In this document: positions 31,709-40,034 of the stretch, one piece after another
Layout: the number at the start of each line of letters is the position of its first letter
Numbering within the stretch: position 1 is the first letter of the stretch
Virus record (IMG/VR): IMGVR_UViG_3300037155_000207
Location: 1-44,977 of that record
Direction: 5' to 3' (one strand)
Length of the DNA stretch: 44,977 nt
DNA from: a virus
The notes under the pieces: generated by a model
Databases searched by the model: none
The model's input: the letters and a program-made list of their open reading frames with translations, nothing else
Told to the model about the DNA's origin: nothing
Position numbers and translations under genes: made by a program

Positions 31709-33929
31709 AATAGATGGAAAACAGGCTCATATTACTCTCGATTCTACTTCCCTCAAAACAAAAGAGATTCAAACCAATTTAGATAAAGTCAGTACCAAGA
31801 AGTTAAATGGTGAATTCTCTGATTTAACCTCTACAATACAACAATATGCCGGTGCCATGGGATTGGCATTTGGTGCAACTGAAGTATTCCAATTCTTAAA
31901 AAAATCTATCGAGGAGACTTCTAGAGCTCAAAGAGCTATTCAACAATTAAATACGGCTCTTTATTCAACAAAGGAAATCTCCGGATTTACGACTCAAGAA
32001 CTCAAGGCTATGGCTGAAAGGTTAGAGGAATTGAATCGCTTCAAATTCGAAGACCATGCGATAATGGAAGCTCAGTCAAAGCTATTAACCTTTACAAATA
32101 TCAATAAAAATGTGTTTGAAGAGGCCCTCCAGTTAGCTATGGACCTGAGTGTAAGATTTGATCAGGATCTAACTGCTTCAATTAAGCAGGTAGGCAAAGC
32201 TCTCCAGGAACCACTAACCGGCATGACGGCTTTAAGAAGAGCCGGTGTTCAACTATCTGATCAACAAACTGCTCAAGTAAAGTTATTTGTTCAACAAAAT
32301 AATCTGATGGGAGCTCAGAGAATTATTCTGGATGAATTGAGCAGACAGGTTAGCGGAGCCGCTGCTGCTGGACAAACTGAATTTGATGAGCAATTGGGGA
32401 AAGTGAATAAATCCATTCGTGATATGCAGATGGGGATTGGATCATTGCTTATTCCCACCTTGAAGGAGTTGGGTGATGAATTCCAATCTCTAATAAAAGT
32501 AATGACTTTTGACGGTAATGTAAAGGGTGCTGAATTTCTCGCTCAATGGGTAAAGCTAGCTATGCTGGTACCCAGGTTTGAAATAGCTGCTGCCAACTAT
32601 GGTAAAAGAGCTTTTAATGCCTATGTTGCTCCAGTCATAGATAAAACCATTAAAGATGATGTTGTACTAAACCCTAGTGGTAAGACTGAAGAGGACCAAC
32701 CTTTGAACGGATGGGCTCAGCACTTAAGATCCGGAAGAAACGAGCTGGAATCCATAATCACCAAAACACTGAAGGTAAACACCAATTTTGATTATCAGAA
32801 GAAAACTGTAGGAGAGATTAAAGCTCACATAGAAGAGCTTAATAAAAAATTAAATACTTATGTAAAAGGATCTAAAGATTATACTGATACGATCACTGAG
32901 CGTGATAAGCTGGCTAAGTATATCAAGGATGATGTAAAAGGAGCTGATGAGTTAAAGAAACATAGGCAGGAGCTGGCTCTTGATCTGGCAGAAAAGTCCC
33001 AGACCGGTCTTGATAGAGAACTTGCAGCTCTTAATAAATATTATGAAGAGAAAATGAGATATGCTAAGGGTGATGCAAAACTTACTTTAGCTCTCCACAA
33101 TTATGTTGAAAAGGAAAAGCTGTTAAAAATAAAAGACTCAGAAATTGAGATCAGGCATTTAATTGAGGAAATGGAGGGGTATAATAAAGATTTTCATAAT
33201 CCAATTGTTACAGATATGTTCGGAAGGAAGAGAGCTGATTTTGGTGAACTAGGTGATGCAACTCCAGAAGAAGAGAGAAAAAGTAATTGGAAACCTTATG
33301 ATTTTGCGCAGAATGAATATGATACAAAATCTTATAAAGAAAGATTGGCAGATGAACAGGCGGTTTGGGACGCAACTCATAAAACTGCTTTAGCTGCAAT
33401 CAATTCTATCAATTCTGGGATGGATACAATGTGGAGTAGGTTTATTATAGGAAATAGACAAGCAAAGGATGACTGGGATGCCGTGTGGCTGTCTATGCGC
33501 GGTACTGCATTTCAAATCATGGGAGAGGTTGTAAATAGTTATTTGATGAGTCAACTAAGAGGAATTCTGGGATCTCCTACGGATAAAGCTGCAGCTGCCG
33601 GATCTTCTGGTGGCTCAGGAGGAGGGGATATAATCAGCACTATTATTGGAGCTTTAGGATCTATGTTTGGTCTGGCTGATGGGGGAATTGTTACAAGACC
33701 CATGATAGCAAAGATAGGTGAGGCTGGTCCTGAAGCTGTGATGCCATTGAATTATATGAGTTCCTATTTAGGGAATTCTAATAGTACTAAAAACATCGAA
33801 GCAATAATGAATAGAAAACTTAACCAATTTGTTGGTGCATTAAGAGACATCGACACGGTTCTAACAGGTGAAAATATTCATTTTGCAGGAGATAGAGCAA
33901 AAAAGAGAATAAAGGATAATAGTTTATGA
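31674..33929 (+). CDS. Tape measure protein
   Basis: The 751-residue product is largely helical (about 50-560), with an N-terminal beta segment, hydrophobic patches (YAGAMGLAFGATEVFQFL) and a C-terminal Gly-rich region reading GLADGGIVTRPM, AKIGEAGPEAVMPL, the classic tail-length protein end. It determines tail length and is threaded through the tube. It overlaps the next gene by 4 bases. Confidence 0.9.
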   Translation: MAKDKTITLFLEIDGKQAHITLDSTSLKTKEIQTNLDKVSTKKLNGEFSDLTSTIQQYAGAMGLAFGATEVFQFLKKSIEETSRAQRAIQQLNTALYSTKEISGFTTQELKAMAERLEELNRFKFEDHAIMEAQSKLLTFTNINKNVFEEALQLAMDLSVRFDQDLTASIKQVGKALQEPLTGMTALRRAGVQLSDQQTAQVKLFVQQNNLMGAQRIILDELSRQVSGAAAAGQTEFDEQLGKVNKSIRDMQMGIGSLLIPTLKELGDEFQSLIKVMTFDGNVKGAEFLAQWVKLAMLVPRFEIAAANYGKRAFNAYVAPVIDKTIKDDVVLNPSGKTEEDQPLNGWAQHLRSGRNELESIITKTLKVNTNFDYQKKTVGEIKAHIEELNKKLNTYVKGSKDYTDTITERDKLAKYIKDDVKGADELKKHRQELALDLAEKSQTGLDRELAALNKYYEEKMRYAKGDAKLTLALHNYVEKEKLLKIKDSEIEIRHLIEEMEGYNKDFHNPIVTDMFGRKRADFGELGDATPEEERKSNWKPYDFAQNEYDTKSYKERLADEQAVWDATHKTALAAINSINSGMDTMWSRFIIGNRQAKDDWDAVWLSMRGTAFQIMGEVVNSYLMSQLRGILGSPTDKAAAAGSSGGSGGGDIISTIIGALGSMFGLADGGIVTRPMIAKIGEAGPEAVMPLNYMSSYLGNSNSTKNIEAIMNRKLNQFVGALRDIDTVLTGENIHFAGDRAKKRIKDNSL

Positions 33930-35497
33930 CTCTGTGTTTTGAAAATTTCCGGGCTATAGCTTCAAAGTCAAATTTTACAATTTGGATATATATTGACGAT
34001 GGAACCGATAATTATTATTATCCCAGGGCAATGAAGTTAGGGGCATTCTTTTATGGAAGTAAAGAAATTATTGATTCAATAATGTATCCCGATAACGTCG
34101 ATTTTCAATTTTCTATTGCAAAGTCTGTAGTTCCATTTCTCGGTACTCCGGATCCTTTTTCCACTAGAGAAAATACTAAAGCGGAATATGAAACGGAATA
34201 TTTTAGGATTATCCGTTTACTTAAGACTAAATATAATAATGTCCAGATCTTGAAAGATGGTACTCGATACTTTGCTGGATATGTTGACAAGGCCAATATA
34301 ATCGCGGACTTTATTACCAAAAGTTTCACTTTTAGTTTTATCTCAAATATTATTGATCTGAAAAATATAAATCCACAGTATACTACACTTGGTTATGATG
34401 TATACTCCGAGACAAAAGCCACATATTCAGAAATTATTGAGAAAATAATAAAGCTTATAAACCCAGATCTTCAAAATGTAGAGTTTTATTCTAACATTAA
34501 AAGTCTTACAACATATTCATTTATGGGGCAGCCATGGGTTGCCGGTGCTCAATATTTTGGGGATTATATAAATAATTATTTCGGGCACTATAGTTTATAT
34601 TCAAATATGTATGATCTTCTAAGGGAGATCTTAAATATAATTGGTGCTGTCGGTGTGATGATAGGGAATATATATTATGTTTGTACCAGGGGATATTATT
34701 CTGACATCACAACAAAATCTCTTCAGAAGGGAGTAAAACCCCCGGTGATGAATAGTTATCAAAATACCGTAAAAGGATTATGTACCAAGGTTAGGACTGG
34801 TCCAGTTTCAAATGTCTTTTATACTGTTAATAATGGGGATATATCGGATACCGGTGATGGCGATATTGAAACAATTATTCTTTCTGCTGCAGGGGGAATG
34901 CCTCCCCAGGGAATTGTAGCCCGTAATATTTGGATCTATGTCCCCGAATATGTTGCTGGTTTAGGTAATGGACAATGGGTTAATTCTGTAGTCGATAGTT
35001 TTTTTACAGACAAACTTGGAGCTGTCCATACCGTCCCATTATGGAAAATTGTAAATGACACTATATGGTCTGTCTGCTCGAATGGCAGGGGAATTTATAA
35101 TATAACAGTGTCAGATGCTGTTAAACCAAATGATTTTTATAAATTTGACAATGATAAGGATATTTATCGTATAAAAAGTATGAAACCAGATTATTGTGCC
35201 GGGACTACTGATCTGGAACTAATAAGAGCTAATTATTATGTTTGGATCATCAAGACAGATGAAGGAATTGGTACGACTACTCGTTATATACAAAGAAGAC
35301 TGACTACTAACCAAACTGTTTTTCAATCAGGTTTTTGGGGAACAAATTATAATGACGCAATAAGATTGTCCCCGGGTGACATCAGTGGATATTTAATTGC
35401 TTGTAGGTCTATTATGCTGCATGATAATACCGTATCCCCGGGAACCTGGGATCAAAGGTTAATAGATAATTTAATTGCTCTTGAAGTTGAAAATTAG
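33926..35497 (+). CDS. Tail tip/hub protein candidate
   Basis: This 523-residue protein starts in ATGA overlap with the tape measure stop. The N-terminus (NFTIWIYIDDGTDNYYYP, then DFQFSIAKSVV) resembles distal tail/hub proteins, followed by beta-rich segments. It is the last structural gene before the att region; no tail fibre gene follows. The specific role is inferred from position. Confidence 0.55.
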   Translation: MTLCFENFRAIASKSNFTIWIYIDDGTDNYYYPRAMKLGAFFYGSKEIIDSIMYPDNVDFQFSIAKSVVPFLGTPDPFSTRENTKAEYETEYFRIIRLLKTKYNNVQILKDGTRYFAGYVDKANIIADFITKSFTFSFISNIIDLKNINPQYTTLGYDVYSETKATYSEIIEKIIKLINPDLQNVEFYSNIKSLTTYSFMGQPWVAGAQYFGDYINNYFGHYSLYSNMYDLLREILNIIGAVGVMIGNIYYVCTRGYYSDITTKSLQKGVKPPVMNSYQNTVKGLCTKVRTGPVSNVFYTVNNGDISDTGDGDIETIILSAAGGMPPQGIVARNIWIYVPEYVAGLGNGQWVNSVVDSFFTDKLGAVHTVPLWKIVNDTIWSVCSNGRGIYNITVSDAVKPNDFYKFDNDKDIYRIKSMKPDYCAGTTDLELIRANYYVWIIKTDEGIGTTTRYIQRRLTTNQTVFQSGFWGTNYNDAIRLSPGDISGYLIACRSIMLHDNTVSPGTWDQRLIDNLIALEVEN

Positions 35498-35612
35498 TCT
35501 ATTGTAATCTAAAATTTAATCTATGAAAATGACTCTAATATTACTCGTATTTGTTAGTAGATGACGCTTATTAGTGCATAACAAATGTCAAAAATGGCTT
35601 AAATAACCAAGT

Positions 35613-35637
35613 TTGTAAGGATTTGTTTTCCTTACAA
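35613..35637 (+). other. Candidate integrase core site (attP/attR)
   Basis: TTGTAAGGA (35613-35621) and TCCTTACAA (35629-35637) are perfect 9-base arms around a 7-base spacer TTTGTTT. Core sites of tyrosine recombinases have this arm-spacer layout. The right arm is the anticodon-loop part of the tRNA-Val fragment, which fits integration at the anticodon loop. Confidence 0.55.
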
Positions 35638-35672
35638 GCAGAGGGTCGGAGGTTCGACTCCTTCAGCCCCCA
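35631..35672 (+). pseudogene. tRNA-Val (UAC) 3' fragment, att identity segment
   Basis: From 35631 the sequence reads as the 3' half of a tRNA-Val: anticodon loop CTTACAA (anticodon TAC), 3' anticodon stem GCAGA, variable GGGTC, T arm GGAGG-TTCGACT-CCTTC, acceptor AGCCCCC and discriminator A35672. No matching 5' half (GGGGGCT, D arm, TCTGC) lies upstream. Such fragments mark sites of integration by tyrosine integrases into tRNA genes. Confidence 0.85.
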
Positions 35673-35677
35673 CTAGA

Positions 35678-35709
35678 AAGTGCGAAATCCGAATGGATTC
35701 GCACTTTTT
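35678..35709 (+). terminator. Rho-independent terminator after tRNA fragment
   Basis: AAGTGCGAAATCC (35678-35690) pairs with GGATTCGCACTT (35695-35706) with one bulged A and a GAAT loop, followed by TTTTT overlapping the stem end. It could be the original tRNA-Val terminator, or the terminator of the tail operon. Confidence 0.75.
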
Positions 35710-35901
35710 CATTTTAAACCCCTGTGAAGGGTATCACAAAAGCATCCAGTTTTTACCAATTTTACCCCACTGACTACTTCCAAAACTACTTCCGTAAACA
35801 TTAAACTAATATTTAAGATTTATCCAACAAGATTATAGTGTGGTTAATGCTTGTAAAAATAATAATTAGTAAATTGCAATTATATTTGAACCGGAGTTTA
35901 G

Positions 35902-36846
35902 GTGTGGTTTCTTAAATATTTATTGTTAACTCTTATCGTAACATTTTTCATTAGTTGTTATCGCGGCGAAAATGATACGGGTTATATTGAGCCCAATAAA
36001 ACCTATGGCTGGGAAAAATTAACATTGGACACAAACCAATACGGGTTTTTAGAGAAAGCAGTACTTTTTAACAATGCTATCTACACAGCAGGAAACTGCT
36101 ATTTTAAGTCTACTGATGGAGGAGTAACATGGAATTCCTGGCTCTCAGGTAAATTAAATTGTTATAGTTTATTTGCTGATTCTGCCAGTCTATTTATGTG
36201 CACCGATAAGGGAATTTACAGAATGGATTTAACCGAAACGGAGCCCCAGCTTATTTCTGATAATGTAGGTTTTGCTATTTCTGCTTCAAATAACAATTAT
36301 TTATATGGTACCTGGTTCCTACCCGGAGAAAATTCACCTTCAGGATATTTATCTACTGACCGTGGTGTCACCTGGAATTTTATATTAAATGAGGTGCTTT
36401 CCAGAGGAGCATATTTAACTAATAATTATTTATATGAATCTGGGAATGCAGGCGGTAAGGGATTTTCTATTTATCGTATATCAATAGACGAGCAAAGAAC
36501 TATTACTAATCTTGGTAAAATAGGTTCTCTTTATGGTTCATATGGTATAACTTCAGGAGGCGGTAGATTGTTAGCTGCAGACTGTGATGGAATTTATTAT
36601 CTGAACCCTTCCGGCACGTGGACAAACGTATTTATGAAATCATGTTTCAATCCATTTTATAATTTCGGTAAAAACGTTTATACCGGAAATAATTCACTTT
36701 ATGTTTCCAGAGATTCAGGTTATACGTGGCATGAGCGAACCATTCCAGATCAATCCAGGGAAATAGGAAATGTATTTGAGGTAGGGAACTATACTTATTT
36801 GCAAACAGCATATAATTTATGGCGTCTGCCTCAGACCTCTTTGTAG
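35902..36846 (+). CDS. Asp-box beta-propeller lipoprotein
   Basis: This 314-residue product starts at GTG 35902 with CCGGAG 5 bases upstream of the start region. It has a lipoprotein signal (LLLTLIVTFFISC, lipid Cys near 19). Asp-box/BNR motifs recur: STDGGVTWN (about 73), STDRGVTWN (about 152) and SRDSGYTWH (about 272), typical of sortilin/sialidase-like beta-propellers. It would be anchored to a membrane facing the periplasm or exterior. Lying between att and integrase, it looks like a lysogenic-conversion (moron) gene, or a host gene if att is the right prophage end. Confidence 0.65.
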   Translation: MWFLKYLLLTLIVTFFISCYRGENDTGYIEPNKTYGWEKLTLDTNQYGFLEKAVLFNNAIYTAGNCYFKSTDGGVTWNSWLSGKLNCYSLFADSASLFMCTDKGIYRMDLTETEPQLISDNVGFAISASNNNYLYGTWFLPGENSPSGYLSTDRGVTWNFILNEVLSRGAYLTNNYLYESGNAGGKGFSIYRISIDEQRTITNLGKIGSLYGSYGITSGGGRLLAADCDGIYYLNPSGTWTNVFMKSCFNPFYNFGKNVYTGNNSLYVSRDSGYTWHERTIPDQSREIGNVFEVGNYTYLQTAYNLWRLPQTSL

Positions 36847-36940
36847 AGAAAATTTTAACATCCATATTAGTTTTTCATCTCGTAAATTAGAATTTTATCG
36901 TAGGCATCAAAATAATTTTGCCTGTTTTAATAAAAAAAAA

Positions 36941-36958
36941 GGACGCTAGTTAGCGTCC
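36941..36958 (-). terminator. Terminator of integrase operon
   Basis: GGACGCTA (36941-36948) pairs with TAGCGTCC (36951-36958), and read on the minus strand it is followed by nine Ts (36932-36940). The integrase stop codon lies inside the stem. Confidence 0.85.
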
Positions 36959-37989
36959 TTGATACCTATGAATTTCTCTAATTCAGTTGTCTTACGTTCC
37001 AGGTCTACTTTATTATAATACTTTGCTGTAGTATTGATTGAGGCATGACCTACCAACTTCGAGACCGTAGATAGATCCATAGTATGACTGGCCTGTGAGA
37101 TAAATGTCTTACGAAATATTCTCATACTGTAACCAGTACCGAATAATCCTAAAGACTTTAGATATCTCCGGAAAGCCAGGCTCATATTGGATGCATCCTG
37201 GAAACAAATAAGCTGGCCAATTCCTACTATCTTTATCCGCTCTGTCAATATTTCATCAAGGTCCTTATGAAACGGTACCTGAAAATACTTCTTAGTTTTT
37301 GGTGAATAGTATGTCAGGATACGATTAGTAAGGTCAACCCTTGAACCAGTTATTGTAAGTAAATCTGATGACCTTAGTCCGGTATAATAAGCAAGATATA
37401 CCATTGTTTTGAAATTGGAATTCTTACTTGCTAAACCTCCAAAGATTTTACCCAGGTCAACTTCAGAAAAAGTAATTATTTCCTTTATTTCTGCCCGAAT
37501 TTTAACATCCTTGTTTATCTTGAACATCGGTATATAACTGTACTCAAATAAAAAGTTGAGGAAATGATTACACTGTTTGTAATATGTATGTAAAGTGTTC
37601 CGTTGGAATTTCAGTAGCTTTACGCCATTCAGCCAATCTTCCACACTCAGCTTATTTATTACTATACAAGCAGCATTTTCATCGAACTTTTTCTTAAATA
37701 ACTTGAAAAAATGATTGTATTCGAAAATGGTCTTCTTATGTTTTGAAGTATTATTCCTTAAGAAATGATTAAATGCGCTTCCGATAGTTGCATTCTTTAC
37801 TATCTGGTTCTTTTCGTATTCATCTTTTTTCTTATCGAGTTCTTTCTGCAAATCAACAGCCATCTTTTTTACAATTACTGTATTTTCCTTTGTTTCAGGT
37901 AACTTTGTTGACCTGTTTCGTGACTTACCCGATGACCAATCGTACCAACTGATGTAGAGAATATTTCTTTTGCTATACACGCTTGACAT
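36946..37989 (-). CDS. int: Tyrosine recombinase (integrase)
   Basis: This 347-residue protein has the Bacteroidota phage-integrase layout: an N-terminal AT-hook-like arm domain, a SAM-like core-binding domain (about 65-160) and a catalytic domain. Catalytic residues are Arg206 (YYTGLRSSDLL), a Lys near 230, RIFRKTF with Arg293, His315 (LVGHASINTT) and Tyr324/325. The first residue of the usual HxxR box is Arg290 (RxxR), a tolerated variant in the family. It lies beside a tRNA-Val fragment, its likely target. Its start is inside the excisionase-like gene, so both are co-translated. Confidence 0.9.
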   Translation of the reverse strand: MSSVYSKRNILYISWYDWSSGKSRNRSTKLPETKENTVIVKKMAVDLQKELDKKKDEYEKNQIVKNATIGSAFNHFLRNNTSKHKKTIFEYNHFFKLFKKKFDENAACIVINKLSVEDWLNGVKLLKFQRNTLHTYYKQCNHFLNFLFEYSYIPMFKINKDVKIRAEIKEIITFSEVDLGKIFGGLASKNSNFKTMVYLAYYTGLRSSDLLTITGSRVDLTNRILTYYSPKTKKYFQVPFHKDLDEILTERIKIVGIGQLICFQDASNMSLAFRRYLKSLGLFGTGYSMRIFRKTFISQASHTMDLSTVSKLVGHASINTTAKYYNKVDLERKTTELEKFIGIKDAN

Positions 37990-38308
37990 TATAGCTCTCC
38001 ATTAGTTTATCGAACAGTTGTGAGCTGTCAAAATTTTTATCTACATCAGCTTTGTAGCCATTGATAAAATTCGTGACCTCCTGTTTATCTGTTGAAGTTA
38101 ATATTGATATGTTCTTTTCGCGATGTATGTTCTCCTGCATAAATCGCTGTAGTTCTGAATGAGGTATTTTAACCTTATTCTTTGTTTGTGGTATAACACC
38201 AATTAACCCTTCATTGATATATCTTTCTAATGTGGATCTACCAATGCCAAGTAACTGGCGTGCTTTATTCAGAGAATAAAGCCTGAAGCTATCATTTTGT
38301 GTATTCAT
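37973..38308 (-). CDS. Excisionase-like MerR/AlpA HTH protein
   Basis: This 111-residue protein has an AlpA/MerR-type HTH: LNKARQLLGIGRSTLERYINEGLIGVIP then KVKIPHSELQRFMQENI (DNA-reading wing), as in excisionases that bend att DNA and set recombination direction. It overlaps the integrase by 17 bases. Its leader contains a nested palindrome. It could also act as a regulator of integrase expression. Confidence 0.75.
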   Translation of the reverse strand: MNTQNDSFRLYSLNKARQLLGIGRSTLERYINEGLIGVIPQTKNKVKIPHSELQRFMQENIHREKNISILTSTDKQEVTNFINGYKADVDKNFDSSQLFDKLMESYNVKRV

Positions 38309-38309
38309 T

Positions 38310-38355
38310 GCAATTCTCTCGCCACAAGGAGCCCTTGTGCAGAGATGAGAATTGC
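38310..38355 (-). promoter_or_regulatory. Nested palindrome in excisionase leader
   Basis: Outer arms GCAATTCTC (38310-38318) and GAGAATTGC (38347-38355), with inner arms CACAAGG (38323-38329) and CCTTGTG (38333-38339). It begins 2 bases before the start codon (38306-38308). On the minus strand the GAGAG that could serve as ribosome binding site is inside the outer stem, so translation control, or an operator, is possible. Confidence 0.55.
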
Positions 38356-38478
38356 TTCATTTCTATATTTATATTGTTCATAAATTTGTCCTATTTGTGG
38401 GAGTCACCTGATTCCACAGGCAACTCACCGGGTTATGTTGTCTGACAGTCATACAATATTCCTGTCAGGTAATTAAGA

Positions 38479-38517
38479 ACCTCTTCCTGTACAATATTCT
38501 TATACCCAGGAAGAGGT
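38479..38517 (-). terminator. Long inverted repeat, probable terminator for 38543-38914
   Basis: ACCTCTTCCTG (38479-38489) pairs perfectly with CAGGAAGAGGT (38507-38517) around a 17-base loop. It lies 26 bases past the stop of the minus-strand gene. The T-run is short (TTCTTAATT), so termination may be partial. Confidence 0.5.
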
Positions 38518-38542
38518 GATTATTTATAAGTTAATTATTTTA

Positions 38543-38914
38543 TTATAAAGTTACTTCAGTTATATAATACTTTTTCCTTCTCTCGATTTTTTCATCATAG
38601 TTTAAGTATGGCATGAACATCATGTGAATCCGTTCTTTCTTAATGTCAATATAGCCATCAGTTAGAAGATTCTTTACTGCTTGCAGCCTCTCATTCTCGC
38701 TTAACTTCTTTAAATGCGGATGGACTTTATTGTCAAAAATAAAGCCCAACTCACAATTCTCACTACAATAGTCCAAAATAATTGATTCAATTATTGGAAG
38801 AGATATATAATTAGAATTTCTATCTATGTGACCAAATTCAGTATATAGTTTATCGATAATAGATAAGACCTCATTACGTAGGTCTTGATTAACTGGTTCT
38901 TTTTTCTTTTTCAT
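38543..38914 (-). CDS. Hypothetical protein
   Basis: A 123-residue charged protein, with an N-terminal helix and a winged-HTH-like C-terminal part (LQAVKNLLTDGYIDIKKERIHMMF). The 5' flank contains a ribosome-binding-site-like AAAGGAT. It has its own terminator candidate. Not recognised. Confidence 0.5.
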   Translation of the reverse strand: MKKKKEPVNQDLRNEVLSIIDKLYTEFGHIDRNSNYISLPIIESIILDYCSENCELGFIFDNKVHPHLKKLSENERLQAVKNLLTDGYIDIKKERIHMMFMPYLNYDEKIERRKKYYITEVTL

Positions 38915-39045
38915 TAATTATCCTTTATAGTTATTATTAAAGTATGGCCAGTTCCACCTGGCCACATATGTTATATTATGTCATCCTGGTAAAAATCTTT
39001 ATCCAGGACTGTTTGTGAATCTAGTTTCTTCAAAAACGTAACAGG

Positions 39046-39282
39046 TCATGCTGTCCGTACAATTGTTACAGGGCCTTTAATAATTAGTCCCGGAGCAGCC
39101 ATTGTTCTGTTGATGTTACTTCTCATTCTTTCTGAAATAAGTGTATTTTTTGTTGCAATTTGCATTTCCATAAATGTTGCAGCATTTTGATATTCTGAAC
39201 TGTTACGCGAAAAAATCGATACCTTCAAATTTCGGTTCGACCTTAAACCATTTGTAGTTAGTCTACGTTTCCTAATGAACAT
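39046..39282 (-). CDS. Small basic protein
   Basis: The frame extends to 39324, but the start at 39282 is preceded by AAAGAGG, giving 78 residues (MFIRKRRLT...). It is rich in Arg, Asn and Thr. Basic charge suggests nucleic-acid binding. Its 3' end is close to that of no other gene; it follows the NADAR gene in the same direction. Confidence 0.4.
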   Translation of the reverse strand: MFIRKRRLTTNGLRSNRNLKVSIFSRNSSEYQNAATFMEMQIATKNTLISERMRSNINRTMAAPGLIIKGPVTIVRTA

Positions 39283-39335
39283 TCGTACCTCTTTATTGTT
39301 ATTAAACGTACGCCATCTGCGCACTTTTGATTATT

Positions 39336-39818
39336 TTATTTAGTTACTTTTTTTAACTCTTCTCTGAGCTCCATCCAGAGCTTACCAAGAATATTTTTCC
39401 CGACCCAAATCCCATCTCTATAAACCATTCCCCAAAATCTTGCAGACTCTCTGGGATGAGGGGTACTGTCCTCGATAATTACCGCGGAGCCTGTTTTTAT
39501 CAACTTATCCTGAAGTTCAGGATGTTGGGTAAGCTTTAACTGAAGGCATTCCTTCATTCTCGGTATGTCATCAGGAGCCTCATCCCATAATTCACCACGA
39601 TTTAGTAGAGAACTATTCTTTCTAGCTTTCATTTTGGCAGCCAGAGGTGATTTCTGCTCCAATATTTCTTTTTGAATATTCGGATGACCTTGAAATCTAA
39701 GCCAATGAAATAATGCTTCAATGGTTCTGAATCTTTCACCATTATATGTTATCGGGTATGCTGACATGCATGAAAGCCAACCGTTATCGTCATTGACTGT
39801 CTTTATAAATATTTCCAT
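39336..39818 (-). CDS. NADAR-domain protein (YbiA-like)
   Basis: This 160-residue protein matches the NADAR/YbiA family: the N-terminal NGWLSCMSAYPITYNGERFRTIEAL, AKMKAR, HPELQDKLIKTGSAVIIEDS, and the C-terminal SARFWGMVYRDGIWVGKNILGKLWMELRE. NADAR enzymes are N-glycosidases: YbiA acts on riboflavin-pathway intermediates, others remove ADP-ribose from guanine bases and partner DarT-like toxins. No DarT is seen here, so counter-defence or anti-toxin activity is possible. Two operator-like palindromes precede its start. Confidence 0.85.
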   Translation of the reverse strand: MEIFIKTVNDDNGWLSCMSAYPITYNGERFRTIEALFHWLRFQGHPNIQKEILEQKSPLAAKMKARKNSSLLNRGELWDEAPDDIPRMKECLQLKLTQHPELQDKLIKTGSAVIIEDSTPHPRESARFWGMVYRDGIWVGKNILGKLWMELREELKKVTK

Positions 39819-39850
39819 TCTTTCACCTTTTCTATAAGTTTACTGTATCG

Positions 39851-39896
39851 TCGTTAATTATTTAACGATTCAGCTATAGTATTACAATAGTAATAC
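39851..39896. promoter_or_regulatory. Tandem operator-like palindromes upstream of NADAR gene
   Basis: TCGTTAA-TTAT-TTAACGA (39851-39868) and GTATTAC-AATA-GTAATAC (39879-39896) are two perfect 7-base-arm palindromes with centres 28 bases apart, 33-78 bases before the NADAR start codon. The two sequences differ, so they may bind different regulators. The rest of the gap (39819-40034) shows an imperfect third palindrome near 39988-40013. Confidence 0.5.
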
Positions 39897-40034
39897 CGGC
39901 ATGGATTGGCATGGTTTTGTGGAAAAATTTAAATTTTTGGAAGGAAACAGTATTTATAGGAGTTTTAGGCTATGTACAGTTTTTAGTGCAGGTGTCTATT
40001 TTAAATTCAGACATCTATGGCATATTTTGGCAGA

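Larger units (their letters stand above)
35498..35901. other. Intergenic att region
   Basis: This 404-base gene-free stretch carries the tRNA-Val 3' fragment, the integrase-core-like palindrome and a terminator. The first 100 bases and the last 190 are AT-rich, and I see no gene or other clear feature there. It separates the tail module from the lipoprotein and integrase region. Confidence 0.6.
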
